64,000 nucleotides of DNA, taken from NCBI GenBank assembly GCA_963745405.1, contig CAVUWY010000002.1, forward strand, positions 558,001-622,000. The letters run 5' to 3'. Of the stretch, positions 47,992 to 56,361 are shown in pieces (the first letter of the stretch is position 1; every line of letters starts with the position of its first letter). The translations under genes were made by a program, and so were the position numbers. This DNA comes from C-114 sp963745405 (GTDB lineage Bacteria > Chloroflexota > Limnocylindria > Limnocylindrales > CSP1-4). The notes under the pieces are model-generated. The model was not told the DNA's origin, ran no database searches, and saw only the letters and a program-made list of their open reading frames with translations.

Positions 47992-48018
47992 TTGACACTA
48001 GCCTTGCAAGGCTATAGT
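47992..48018 (+). promoter_or_regulatory. Promoter with overlapping TetR operator
   Basis: TAGCCTTGCAAGGCTA (47999-48014) is a perfect 16-bp palindrome. TTGACA (47992-47997) precedes it and TATAGT (48013-48018) follows, a -35/-10 pair with 15-nt spacing (a 17-nt alternative is TAGTGT at 48015). It lies between tetR and the DUF4260 gene, so it is the likely operator of both. Confidence 0.75.
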
Positions 48019-48062
48019 GTGTAGGCATCAAGCCGGGACGATGACAGCCGAAGGAGACACCG

Positions 48063-48497
48063 ATGAGCACCTCCATGAGCGTGGCGCGCCCCACCGACGG
48101 CGAGGAAGCGGCGACCATCGGCGGCTCCTGGACGGAGCGGGTCGGTGGTCACGTCCGGTCGACGCTGCGGGCCGAGGGACTGCCACTGTTCGTCGCCGGT
48201 GCCGCCGCCTACGGATCGCTCGGCGGCCCGTGGCTCGCCTTCATCCCACTGCTCCTCGTGCCCGACGCGTCCGCTATCGGCTTCGTCCGCGACGCTCGCC
48301 TCGGAGCCGTGACGTACAACCTCGCCCACAACCTCGTGACCGCCGGAGCGGTGCTCGGACTCGGTCTCTGGCTCGGCATCGGCTGGCTGGCGATCGCCGG
48401 TGCGATCCTCGTCGCCCATATCGGGATGGACCGGGTCGCCGGCTACGGCCTCAAGTACCCCACGACGTTCAAGGACACCCACTTCCAGCACGTCTGA
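48063..48497 (+). CDS. DUF4260 family membrane protein
   Basis: 144 aa. GLPLFVAGAAAYGSLGGPWLAFIPLLLVPDASAIGFVRDARLGAVTYNLAHNLVTAGAVLGLGLWLG and WLAIAGAILVAHIGMDRVAGYGLKYPTTFKDTHFQHV follow the DUF4260 pattern (YNxxHNxxxP-like and HIGxDRxxGYGLKY motifs) with about four helices. Function unknown. It is divergent from tetR with a shared palindromic operator, a typical arrangement of a regulator and its efflux or stress target. Confidence 0.9.
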   Translation: MSTSMSVARPTDGEEAATIGGSWTERVGGHVRSTLRAEGLPLFVAGAAAYGSLGGPWLAFIPLLLVPDASAIGFVRDARLGAVTYNLAHNLVTAGAVLGLGLWLGIGWLAIAGAILVAHIGMDRVAGYGLKYPTTFKDTHFQHV

Positions 48498-48597
48498 CCA
48501 CCGTCAGCGGCGGCTCGGCCGAGGCCTCGTGCTACACTCGCGGCCCGGTCGACCCCGTACGGCCACGAGGGCCCGAGACGCTCGGCGCCCCTCCCGT

Positions 48598-48673
48598 GGG
48601 GATGTAGCTCAGCTGGAAGAGCACCGCGTTCGCATCGCGGGGGTCAGGGGTTCGAGTCCCCTCATCTCCACCA
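48598..48673 (+). tRNA. tRNA-Ala (anticodon CGC)
   Basis: 76 nt with encoded CCA. Acceptor GGGGATG pairs with CATCTCC, with the G3-U70 pair that identifies alanine tRNAs. D arm GCTC...GAGC, anticodon stem CCGCG/CGCGG around loop TTCGCAT (anticodon CGC), T arm AGGGG-TTCGAGT-CCCCT. It reads GCG codons, which are common in this genome. Confidence 0.97.
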
Positions 48674-48719
48674 CCTCCCCGGGCCGGCGGCCGCCATCGA
48701 GGATCACGGAGGCAGGCGG

Positions 48720-49166
48720 ATGCCCGAGACCCGGCGCTCGTTCGCCTACCCCACCCACCACATCCTCGCCGTCATCGACGACCCGGCCGCGGCGGCCGGC
48801 GCCGCCCGGGCCCTGAGCGGGGCCGGGTTCGCGCCCACCGAAGTGACGCTCCTCCGTGGAGCGGAGAGCGCCGACCGGCTCGACGGTCTCGGCGAGATCG
48901 GCGGTCCGTGGCGCCGCATCGTCCGCGGTTTCCAGTACATGACGATGGACCAGATGCCCGACTTCCGGACCTACGAGGCCGCGATCCGCGACGGGCGAGC
49001 CGTGGTCGCGGTCCACGTGACCGACCGACCGCGGATGCTCGCCGCGCGAGACGCCCTACTCGCAGCCGGCGGCCACTTCATCAACTACTTCGGCCGGCTC
49101 TCGACCGAGGAATTCACCCGCTGGCGCGGACCCGAGCTGCCGTCGCCCGACTACCTCCGCCGCTAG
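48720..49166 (+). CDS. Uncharacterised 148-aa soluble protein
   Basis: Reads from MPETRRSFAYPTHHILAVID, with a predicted alternating alpha/beta pattern: ILAVIDDPAAAAGAARALSGAGFAPTEVTLLRG near the N-terminus, then VVAVHVTDRPRMLAARDALLAAGGHFINYFGRL near the end. This looks like two ferredoxin-like beta-alpha-beta units, each starting with an AVID/AVHV strand, as in proteins of the general-stress or signalling type. No signal peptide or membrane segment. It directly follows tRNA-Ala with no visible terminator. Family not recognised. Confidence 0.78.
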   Translation: MPETRRSFAYPTHHILAVIDDPAAAAGAARALSGAGFAPTEVTLLRGAESADRLDGLGEIGGPWRRIVRGFQYMTMDQMPDFRTYEAAIRDGRAVVAVHVTDRPRMLAARDALLAAGGHFINYFGRLSTEEFTRWRGPELPSPDYLRR

Positions 49167-49241
49167 GCCGCACGCGACCGGCGGCGGGCCGCCACCGCAG
49201 ATTGGGCACGCCACCACGGAAAGATGCGGCCCTGCCCGCCA

Positions 49242-50138
49242 TCACGGGCGACGAGCACCCTGGTAGCGCGTCGGGGGCGGTGGCGGCGGACGCCGACGGT
49301 TGGCGAGGACGACGACGATCCCGCCGAGGATCACGACCGCGATGACGATCGGCACAAGCGGGGTGGAACCGCCGTTGGAATCGCCGGACGACGTTCCGCC
49401 GGTCGGCGCGGGCGTGACCGGCGCCGCGGTCCCGGGGCCTGTCGAGGACGCCGCCGGGCCGGACCCGGCAGCTGTGGCCGGGGGCGAGGCGGCTGGAGCC
49501 GCCGAGGCCGCGGTCGACGGGCCGGGGCCGGGAGCCACGACGGCGAAGTCGCCGAAGCTCGTCACCACGGCGAGGAACGTCGAGGCGAAGCCGGCCGGGG
49601 AGGTCTTGAGGGGCTTCCACGACCCGTCGACGAACTGCTCGATCGTCCCGTCGGCGATCGCGCCGTGGCCGCGCATCACGACACTGACGAGGGCCGACGC
49701 AGGAGCGGTCACGGGCGTCCCGTTCTGATCGGCGATGAGGATCCGATAGACGTTGCCGGAGATATGGCCGTCGACCGGCGCGCCTTCGGTCGGGATGGGC
49801 TGGATCGAGAGCGAGAGCGATGTCGTCCCCGGCGGAAGGGTGATTGACGACGGCGGGGCGAAGACCTGAGCCTGCGGAGGCTGTTCGGCCGTGGCGATCG
49901 CGATGAGCGGGCTGACGCCGCCCTTCACGGCGACCGTTCCGGTGGCGCCCTTGGCCCCGCCCGGCTGGCCCGGCGGCGGCGGGTCTAGCCAGCGATACGG
50001 CTCGATGTTGACGAGGCCGTCGTACAGCGGCGGCGCGGCGACCGGGCCGATGAGCTGGCCGAGTGCGATCGCTGCCAGGCCGGCGCCCAGGACGACGACG
50101 CCGGTGCGTCGGCGCCGAGCTGGTCGGAGCTCGCTCAT
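49242..50138 (-). CDS. Anchored extracytoplasmic protein, paralogue of 52281-53063
   Basis: 298 aa from ATG 50138, overlapping the CPBP gene stop (ATGA). Signal/anchor helix at the N-terminus (TGVVVLGAGLAAIALGQLIGPV) followed by PPLYDGLVNIEPYRWLDPPP. Beta-rich middle (GGVSPLIAIATAEQPPQAQVFAPPSSITLPPGTTSLSLSIQPIP, then GHISGNVYRILIADQNGTPV). A long Ala/Pro/Gly linker leads to a C-terminal helix (LVPIVIAVVILGGIVVVLA) and a Pro-rich tail. It shares the PLYDG-V-EPYR-L-PP motif and the GNVYR segment with the 52281-53063 protein, so the two are paralogues flanking a binding protein and a protease. Function unknown. Confidence 0.8.
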   Translation of the reverse strand: MSELRPARRRRTGVVVLGAGLAAIALGQLIGPVAAPPLYDGLVNIEPYRWLDPPPPGQPGGAKGATGTVAVKGGVSPLIAIATAEQPPQAQVFAPPSSITLPPGTTSLSLSIQPIPTEGAPVDGHISGNVYRILIADQNGTPVTAPASALVSVVMRGHGAIADGTIEQFVDGSWKPLKTSPAGFASTFLAVVTSFGDFAVVAPGPGPSTAASAAPAASPPATAAGSGPAASSTGPGTAAPVTPAPTGGTSSGDSNGGSTPLVPIVIAVVILGGIVVVLANRRRPPPPPPTRYQGARRP

Positions 50139-50743
50139 AACCACCACGTCGCCAGATCAGCGATCGCGTGAGCGATGGCCGGCGCCGCGACCCGGCCGGA
50201 GACGAGGCGGAGGCCGGCGAACCAGACCCCGACACCGAGATCGAGCGGCACGACGTGCCAGCCATAGAGTGGGACGTGGATGAGAGCGAAGGCGACGCTC
50301 GTCACGACTATCGCGGTGACGAGGCCCCCCGCTTCGTCGATCGCGTCGAAGAGCGCCCCGCGGAGGATCGCCTCCTCGCCGATCGCCACGATCACCGTGA
50401 CCGCCGCCCACGGACCGAATGGCGCGGCGGGGGCGAAGAGGCCCCGGGGTGACCCGGCGGAGACGACGACGGCGACCGTGACCAGGACGGCTCCGCCGAC
50501 GAACCCGATCGCGACGGTCGAGGTGGAGGGGATCGACGGCCGCAGGCCGGCCACGAGGGCGACGGAACAGAGGAGGAGCCCGAACAAGAGGCCGACCGCG
50601 AGCGGGTCGGCGCCGTCGATGGTGGTCTTCCACCGCCCGAACGTGACCGCGGCCAGGGCGACACCGATGAGGCTCGCGCGAACGAACGCCCGGGCCCGGG
50701 CAGAACCGCGGGCCGAGTGAAGCGTGGCGGCGGAGGTGGTCAT
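50135..50743 (-). CDS. CPBP family intramembrane protease
   Basis: 202 aa from ATG 50743. About six helices. VAIGEEAILRGALFDAIDEAGG is CPBP motif 1 (EExxxR), VAFALIHVPLYGWHVVP supplies the second metal-site His, and AIAHAIADLATWWL gives the HAxxD-like motif 3. All three motifs are intact. It lies between a solute-binding protein gene (12 bp upstream) and the anchored paralogue (ATGA overlap downstream). It may process or be regulated with those exported proteins, which is inference from position only. Confidence 0.9.
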   Translation of the reverse strand: MTTSAATLHSARGSARARAFVRASLIGVALAAVTFGRWKTTIDGADPLAVGLLFGLLLCSVALVAGLRPSIPSTSTVAIGFVGGAVLVTVAVVVSAGSPRGLFAPAAPFGPWAAVTVIVAIGEEAILRGALFDAIDEAGGLVTAIVVTSVAFALIHVPLYGWHVVPLDLGVGVWFAGLRLVSGRVAAPAIAHAIADLATWWL

Positions 50744-50754
50744 CCGAGCCGCCG

Positions 50755-52203
50755 TCAGCGGGACAGCGGCACGAAGCCGATCGACCCGGTCGCGTACGTC
50801 GCGGGCCAGACGAACTGGTACGAGCGGACGGCCTGCCACTGCCAGATGACCGCGGCGGCTCGCTCGTTCTGGCCGAGGCTCGCCGGATCGGTCGAGAAGT
50901 GGACGCCGGCCCCGTTCGGCAGGGAGCCCTCGGGGAGGTCGAGTGCCCGGGCGGCAGCGGCGATCCCGTCGGCATCGATCGCGCCGCCTGTGACGGCCGG
51001 GAGCGTGTCGTGGAAGAGCACCCAGGCGGCCGAGAAGCCGGACAATCCCTCCTCTGTGGGACCGCTGCCTGGAGGACCGAGGTCCGGCCCGGTCAGCTGG
51101 TACTCCTCGGCGGCGGGCGAGCCGGCGGGGCCGCCGCCACCGGCGCCGTAGCCGCCGTAACCGCCGAGGCCCATCGGCGGAGCCGTCGGGCCAGCGGGGT
51201 CGGCGGACCAGGCCGTCGCCAGACGGTCGTAGACGGTCCGCGCGGTTGCGTCGAGCGCGCCCGCCTGGAAACCGCCGGTCGGACGGTCGGAGGCGAAGAT
51301 TCCGATCGCGTCGGCGCCGAGCTCCCCGGCGAAGTCCGGATCGCATTCGGCCATCGTCGAGCCGATGAGGGCCCGAACGTGGAGCCCGGCGACTAGCATC
51401 GCCTGGCGGAAGGCGATCCCGTCGGGGATGTGGGAGGCGAGGATGATGACGTCCGGCCGGCTCGCCGCAAGGGTGGCCATGACCTTCGGCCAGCCGGGCA
51501 GGCTCAGATCGTAGGAGACCCGGGCGACGACCGCGACGCCGCTCGCGGCGGCTGTCGCGGCTGCCGCCGCGGCCACCGAGCCGGCGTAGGCGTCGTCGGC
51601 GTTGACGATGGCGAGGCGGACCCCGGCCGGCGTCGTGCCGAGGCGTGGGGCGAGCTCATCGGCCGTGAAGCGGGCCGAGTTCGAGCCGAGGTTCGTCCCG
51701 CTCGCGCCGACGCGGAACACGAGGGGCAGGCCCTGTCCGGTCAGCTGGTCGGCGACGGCGCCGGCCTCCCAGTAGACGAGGCCGGCGTCGCTGGCCGCCC
51801 GGCTGGCCGCGATCGAGAGGTCGGACGAATAGGCGCCGATCACGGCCTGGACGCCGTCGCGACGCAGGGTCGCCATCACCGCCGGGGCGTCGTCGCGGCT
51901 CTCGAGATCCTGGACGTCGATGGCTATCGGCCGCCCGTGGACGCCGCCGTCGGCGTTGACGAGGTCCGCCGCGATCCGGACGCCGCGCAGCTCCTGCCCG
52001 GCCAGCGTTGCCGCATTGCCGTCGAGGGGGAACACGGCTCCGATGCGGATCGGGTCCGCCACCGGCGATGAGGCGACCGTCGAGGGCCCGGCCGTCGTGC
52101 CGCCGCAGGCGGACGCCACGAGCCCGACGGCGGCGAGGAGGACGGCTGCGGCCGAACGGCTCGTCCGGCGCGGGCTGGGTCGCAGGTTCATCGATCGCTC
52201 CAT
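50755..52203 (-). CDS. Branched-chain-amino-acid-type substrate-binding lipoprotein (orphan)
   Basis: 482 aa from ATG 52203 (52191 is an alternative). Lipobox: LLAAVGLVASACGGTTAG. The two-lobe type I periplasmic binding protein follows: IRIGAVFPLDGNAATLAGQELRGVRIAADLVN, GVHGRPIAIDVQDLES, AVIGAYSSDLSIAASRAASDAGLVYWEAGAV, and the second lobe RLAIVNADDAYAGSVAAAAAATA, VIILASHIPDGIAFRQAMLVAGL. A Gly-rich insertion (GLGGYGGYGAGGGGPAG) sits near residue 370. No LivH/LivM/LivF/LivG genes are in the window, so it is an orphan receptor-type protein. It may be a sensor or ligand carrier for the neighbouring membrane proteins. Confidence 0.88.
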   Translation of the reverse strand: MERSMNLRPSPRRTSRSAAAVLLAAVGLVASACGGTTAGPSTVASSPVADPIRIGAVFPLDGNAATLAGQELRGVRIAADLVNADGGVHGRPIAIDVQDLESRDDAPAVMATLRRDGVQAVIGAYSSDLSIAASRAASDAGLVYWEAGAVADQLTGQGLPLVFRVGASGTNLGSNSARFTADELAPRLGTTPAGVRLAIVNADDAYAGSVAAAAAATAAASGVAVVARVSYDLSLPGWPKVMATLAASRPDVIILASHIPDGIAFRQAMLVAGLHVRALIGSTMAECDPDFAGELGADAIGIFASDRPTGGFQAGALDATARTVYDRLATAWSADPAGPTAPPMGLGGYGGYGAGGGGPAGSPAAEEYQLTGPDLGPPGSGPTEEGLSGFSAAWVLFHDTLPAVTGGAIDADGIAAAARALDLPEGSLPNGAGVHFSTDPASLGQNERAAAVIWQWQAVRSYQFVWPATYATGSIGFVPLSR

Positions 52204-52280
52204 CGGGCGCCTCCATCGGGCGGTTCGGTGCACGGTACCCGCCCGACCGGCATTCGGTCGCGGCGGACCCACGGTGTCCT

Positions 52281-53063
52281 TCATCGCCGCCCTCCCGGAG
52301 GGCGGCGTTTCGATCGGGTCGGCTTCGATCGCGCGGGCGTCGGGGCCGGTTTCGAGCCGGGCGGCGTCGGGGCCGGCTGGGGCGCGGTCGGGCGGCGGTT
52401 GCGGACGAGCACCTCGCCGAGAGCGACGACGACGATGATCGTGACGAGGACGGCTCCGCCGACGATGAGGAGGTTCGGTCCCCCGCCCGAGGCGATGAGG
52501 GCGAAGTCGCCGAAGAGGGTCGCGTTGGCGTCGAACATGCCTGGCTGCCCGGCATGTTCGGTGGCGACCGGCTGCCAGGCGCTGTCGACGAGCCGGGCCA
52601 TCGAGGCATCGGTCACGCCGGCCGGTGCCCGCAGGACGATCGTCACGATGTCGTGAGCGACGATGCTCGCCCCCGTCTGGTCGGTTATCGAGAATCGATA
52701 GACGTTGCCGGCGAGGCTGCCATCGGTCGGCTCGACGGCCGGCGGCACCGGCGTGATCGAGACGGTGATCGAGGTCGAGGCCGGTCCGAGGGTCAGGGCG
52801 CCCTGCGCCGCGATGAGCTGGGCCTGGGGCGGATTCTCGGCCGTCGCGGCCACGATCTCCGGGCTGACGCCCCCGCTTATCGGGACCGTCGCCGTATAGG
52901 ACGTCGGGTTCCCCGGCGCCCCGGCCGGGGGCGAGAGGTAGCGGTACGGCTCGGCCACGACGACGCCGTCGTACAGCGGCGGGCCGCCGGCCGGCGCGAC
53001 GGCCTGGCCGAGTCCCACGAGCAGTGCCCCTACACCGAGGGTGACGAGCCCGGCGCGCCTCAC
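52281..53063 (-). CDS. Anchored extracytoplasmic protein, paralogue of 49242-50138
   Basis: 260 aa; ATG overlaps the preceding lipoprotein stop (ATGA). N-terminal anchor helix (LVTLGVGALLVGLGQAVAP), then PPLYDGVVVAEPYRYLSPPA, a beta-rich middle (ISGGVSPEIVAATAENPPQAQLIAAQGALTLGPASTSITVSITPVP, DGSLAGNVYRFSITDQTGASIV), a C-terminal helix (LLIVGGAVLVTIIVVVALGEVL) and a basic Pro/Lys-rich cytoplasmic tail. Clear paralogue of the 49242 protein. It lies downstream of copCD and the HVHLYVDN lipoprotein. Function unknown. Confidence 0.82.
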   Translation of the reverse strand: MRRAGLVTLGVGALLVGLGQAVAPAGGPPLYDGVVVAEPYRYLSPPAGAPGNPTSYTATVPISGGVSPEIVAATAENPPQAQLIAAQGALTLGPASTSITVSITPVPPAVEPTDGSLAGNVYRFSITDQTGASIVAHDIVTIVLRAPAGVTDASMARLVDSAWQPVATEHAGQPGMFDANATLFGDFALIASGGGPNLLIVGGAVLVTIIVVVALGEVLVRNRRPTAPQPAPTPPGSKPAPTPARSKPTRSKRRPPGGRR

Positions 53064-53536
53064 TTCACCGTGAAGAACACATCGGGCGAGACGACCCGCG
53101 GATCGAACGGGGCGTGGTCCGCGGCGACGAACTCCGCGCGGAGAACGTACGTGCCGGTGTGGACCGGCAGGTCCTGCTCGAGCGAGTAGTTCATCGAGAA
53201 GAGCGTGTTGTCCACGTAGAGGTGGACGTGCCCCTGGGTCGGCGAGATCGCCGTCGTCGTGACGCTCGTTATGGTCGCATTCTGCAGGTCGATCACGACG
53301 TGGACGACCGACCCGGTCACGGTCGTGCCCGATACGGGCTGGGTGATCGTCACGACCGCCGGGGAGGATGGCCGACCGCTCGCCGCGGCGGATGCGTCGG
53401 GCGACGCCTGCCCCGACGCCGGTGCCGGGGACCCGCTCGACCCGCCGCAGGCGACGAAGACCAGGGCGAGCACGACGGCGACGATCGCCAGGATCACGGT
53501 CGGTCTGCGCTCGGAGATCCGCATGGATCGCCTCAT
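53060..53536 (-). CDS. Lipoprotein with DUF4399-like His-rich beta domain
   Basis: 158 aa from ATG 53536, overlapping the copCD stop (ATGA). Signal and lipobox: VILAIVAVVLALVFVACGGS. After a Ser/Ala/Pro linker the beta domain reads ITQPVSGTTVTGSVVHVVIDLQNA, then SPTQGHVHLYVDNTLFS and the DHAPFDPRVV end. The HVHxYVD and DHxPxxPxV pattern recalls DUF4399-type domains. Several His residues could bind metal. Being coupled to a copC-copD fusion, a copper-related periplasmic role is likely but not proven. Confidence 0.8.
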   Translation of the reverse strand: MRRSMRISERRPTVILAIVAVVLALVFVACGGSSGSPAPASGQASPDASAAASGRPSSPAVVTITQPVSGTTVTGSVVHVVIDLQNATITSVTTTAISPTQGHVHLYVDNTLFSMNYSLEQDLPVHTGTYVLRAEFVAADHAPFDPRVVSPDVFFTVK

Positions 53537-55518
53537 GGCTGGACGTCTATGTCGATGTGCGCGTGGAGCTGCGTCCCGTCCGGGGCCGGCCCCACGACGT
53601 CGACGCCGAGGGAGCCGGCCGCCACGGTCGTGTCGCTGACGAAGTGGCCGGGCTCCAGCTGTCGCGGGCTGAGTATCGCCCCGACGCCGTCGGCTGTCTC
53701 CGTGGCCACCGTGACGGTCTGGACCGGAAGCTCGGCACCGGTGGCGTCGAAGAAGGTCGTGTGGAGCTCGTTGGCGCCCGCGTGCTGCGGGTCGAGGTAG
53801 ACCTGGATCGAGCGGCCGGCCGACATGTGGGCCGTGTAGATCGTCGGGGCGCCGGGCGAGACGTTCGCGTCCACGGTCACGCCGACCGGGCGGGTGGAAA
53901 CGACGAGCGGCACCTCGACCGATCCGGACGGCGATGTCACCACGGCCACGACACGCCATATCCCGTCGAGCGAGAGGTTGCCGGCCGAGGCCGCGAAGGT
54001 GCCGCTCCCGGCGGCCTGGAGGGCGAGTGTCGACGAGCCGACCGTCGTCGACCCGGAGGCTAGGGTGAACCGGAGGCTCACGGCGGTGGCGCTCGCCGGT
54101 GCGCCGGAGTCGTAGTCGGTGATGACCGCCGTGAAATCGTTGAAGCCGGCCTGGCCGGGCGCCACAGCGAGGCGGACCTTGATCGTCGTCCCGAAGTCGC
54201 TGCCGGCGGCGATGACTGGGGAGGGCGCGGGCGACGCGGCCGGCCCGGCGACGAGGACCGGCGGCGTGGCGTTCACCAGGAGCGCGCTGGCGAGGACGAT
54301 GACCGCGCCCACGGTCACCTCGACCCGTCCCGCTCTCCGGAGCCGGGTCAGGGTGCGGGCCGCGACCGGCACGCTGAAGAAGTGGTTGAACGCACCAAGC
54401 GCGCCGAGGACGCCGAACAGGGCGGTCTTGATGAGGATGAGACGGCCGTAGTCGGTGCCGAACAGCGCGTCGATCGAGCCGACCTCGTCGAGCGCCCTGA
54501 TGAAGCCGGTCACCGCGACGACGGCGATCGAGATGCCGGCTGCGGTCGAGAACCGGCGGACGGCCCGGCCCTTCTCCTCGCTCGCCGCGCCCCGGATACC
54601 GAGGAGGAGCGCGGCGAGCCCGCCGATCCAGACCCCGACGGCCAGGACGTGGGTCCACTCTGCGGCGATCTCGAGGATCGCGAGCGAGCCGCCGGCCGCG
54701 TGGCCGTTGAGGACGTCGACGAGCATGGCACCGGCCGCACCGGCAGCGACGAAGGCGAGCGCGGTCCGGGACCGCGCCGGGTCGGCGGCTCGCACGGCCG
54801 CCAGGACAGCCACGCCCGTGATGAGGATCACGACGATGCGCTCGATGGCGGCGGTGCCGATCGAACTCGACAGGATCGTCGACAGGTCGGCTCCCGCCTC
54901 GGCCCATTGGACGGCGACGACGGCGATCGTGCCGACGACCGCGACGATCCAGGTCCCACCGGCGAGCCGCACGGCGTTCTGCGGCGGCTCCCGGAATGCG
55001 GCGAAAGCGATGAACGCGGCGCCCAGGAGGCCGATGAGGCCGAGGTAGAGGATCCAGCGGGCGATCGAGGCGTCGAGCGGGATCGGCGGAGGAGCGGATC
55101 CGGCCGACGATCCGCCGGTACCGCCGCCGGCCGGTGGCCCGACCCCGACGCCGAACGCGAACGAGCCAGCAGCCACGTGGCCGTCGACCGACGAGACCGT
55201 CCGCCACGAGACGGTGTACACGCCGTCCGGCAGGGGCGGCAGGGGAACGGTGAGCTGGAGCGGCGCGCCGGGGACGGCGGTCGACGGACCGCTCGCGACA
55301 TTGCGACCGCTCGAGTCGAGGACCTTGATCGAGGAAAGCCGCGCGTCCGGCTGCTCGCCGAACGTTATGGTCACGGCGCTCGGCGACGAGGCCAGGGTGG
55401 ATCCCGCCGCCGGGACCGACGACTGGGGGAGCGCATGGGCCGCGACCGCCTGGGGGAGCGCGAGCGCTCCCCCGAGGACGACCGCGAGTACGGCGAGCCA
55501 CGGCCCGATGCGCCGCAC
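53533..55518 (-). CDS. CopC-CopD fusion (copper resistance/uptake protein)
   Basis: 661 aa from GTG 55518, 1 nt after the upstream stop. Signal peptide (IGPWLAVLAVVLGGALALPQAVAA) then the CopC domain starting AHALPQSSVPAAGSTLASSPSAVTITFGE with the mature N-terminal His, through GVYTVSWRTVSSVDGHVAAGSFAFGV (DGH metal ligand). A multi-helix CopD region follows (WILYLGLIGLLGAAFIAF... EWTHVLAVGVWIGGLAALLLG... YGRLILIKTALFGVLGALGAFNHF). About 170 further residues form an extracytoplasmic beta domain (IKVRLAVAPGQAGFNDF... LHAHIDIDVQP). This resembles YcnJ-type proteins. It moves or buffers copper at the membrane. Confidence 0.9.
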   Translation of the reverse strand: MRRIGPWLAVLAVVLGGALALPQAVAAHALPQSSVPAAGSTLASSPSAVTITFGEQPDARLSSIKVLDSSGRNVASGPSTAVPGAPLQLTVPLPPLPDGVYTVSWRTVSSVDGHVAAGSFAFGVGVGPPAGGGTGGSSAGSAPPPIPLDASIARWILYLGLIGLLGAAFIAFAAFREPPQNAVRLAGGTWIVAVVGTIAVVAVQWAEAGADLSTILSSSIGTAAIERIVVILITGVAVLAAVRAADPARSRTALAFVAAGAAGAMLVDVLNGHAAGGSLAILEIAAEWTHVLAVGVWIGGLAALLLGIRGAASEEKGRAVRRFSTAAGISIAVVAVTGFIRALDEVGSIDALFGTDYGRLILIKTALFGVLGALGAFNHFFSVPVAARTLTRLRRAGRVEVTVGAVIVLASALLVNATPPVLVAGPAASPAPSPVIAAGSDFGTTIKVRLAVAPGQAGFNDFTAVITDYDSGAPASATAVSLRFTLASGSTTVGSSTLALQAAGSGTFAASAGNLSLDGIWRVVAVVTSPSGSVEVPLVVSTRPVGVTVDANVSPGAPTIYTAHMSAGRSIQVYLDPQHAGANELHTTFFDATGAELPVQTVTVATETADGVGAILSPRQLEPGHFVSDTTVAAGSLGVDVVGPAPDGTQLHAHIDIDVQP

Positions 55519-55519
55519 G

Positions 55520-56236
55520 TCAGGCCTGCGAGGTCCGACGACTGCGGAGGGCGAGGACGATCCCGATCGCCCCCAGGACGATGCCGACGATCCCGAGGCC
55601 CGCCCCGACGGCGAGGGCCCGGTCGGCCGCGCTCTGGGCCGAGGCGGCCGATGCGGTGGCCGCATCGATCGCCGCCTGGCCCGACGACCCGGCGCCCTGC
55701 GCCGCCGTGACCCTGGCGTCGACCTGGGTGATCCGGGTCGTGAGGTCCGACAGTGTCGGGAGCTTGGTCGGGAACTGGATGGCCGTCGGGTCCTGGACCG
55801 TGTCGAAGGTATCGGCGCCGGAGGTGACGGTGATGTCGACCTTCTGGCTGTGGATGGTGCCAGTCAGGTGGAACGTGTAGTCGCCGGGCGCGGTCGGCAT
55901 GATCGCCGAGTCGTACTCGCCGTGCGTCCCCAGTCCCGTATCCGCGTCGAACGACGGATCGAACGACAGCGGGTCGCTCTGCTGGCCGTTGGTGCTGACG
56001 ACGACCTTGATATCGTCCGCACCGAGATCGTCGACCGGCTTGCCGGCCGCGTCGGTGACGATCACCTGGACGGCGTTGACTTCGCCTGTGAAGGTCGGCT
56101 CATGGAGCCAGCCGATCGCGAGCGTGTACGGTCCGGCGTGCTGGATCGAGTGGGCCGCGACCGGCCCGACCGTGAAGAGGACGAGCGCGGCGGTTCCGAT
56201 GAGCGTGGCGACAAGGCGCAGCGGACGGATGGACAT
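55520..56236 (-). CDS. Exported His-rich, C-terminally anchored protein upstream of copCD
   Basis: 238 aa from ATG 56236, with GGAGG upstream. Signal peptide (LRLVATLIGTAALVLFTVGPVAA) is followed by mature HSIQHAGPYTLAIGWLHEPT, so two His lie at the mature start. An Ig-like domain (NAVQVIVTDAAGKPVDDLG... GDYTFHLTGTIHSQKVDITVTSG) resembles the YtkA/FixH-like modules found with copper proteins. An Ala/Ser coiled region (QVDARVTAAQGAGSSGQAAI...) and one helix (LGIVGIVLGAIGIVLALR) anchor it. It ends 1 nt before copCD. Copper-related role is inferred from context and His content. Confidence 0.82.
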   Translation of the reverse strand: MSIRPLRLVATLIGTAALVLFTVGPVAAHSIQHAGPYTLAIGWLHEPTFTGEVNAVQVIVTDAAGKPVDDLGADDIKVVVSTNGQQSDPLSFDPSFDADTGLGTHGEYDSAIMPTAPGDYTFHLTGTIHSQKVDITVTSGADTFDTVQDPTAIQFPTKLPTLSDLTTRITQVDARVTAAQGAGSSGQAAIDAATASAASAQSAADRALAVGAGLGIVGIVLGAIGIVLALRSRRTSQA

Positions 56237-56361
56237 GGATCGGATCCTCCGATTTTCGGGGCAGTGCGTTCGCCGCCGCACGATCTGGCGCGCGTTCGAC
56301 GACCGGGTGGACCTCGACCGGTCGGGAGGACATCGGCGCCGAAGCGCCGGGACGAGGCCGC

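Noticed and set aside
53060..55501. An 813-aa frame reading through the lipoprotein and across copCD
   Set aside because: Only the last 158 residues (from 53536) look like a protein; the rest is a shadow of copCD.
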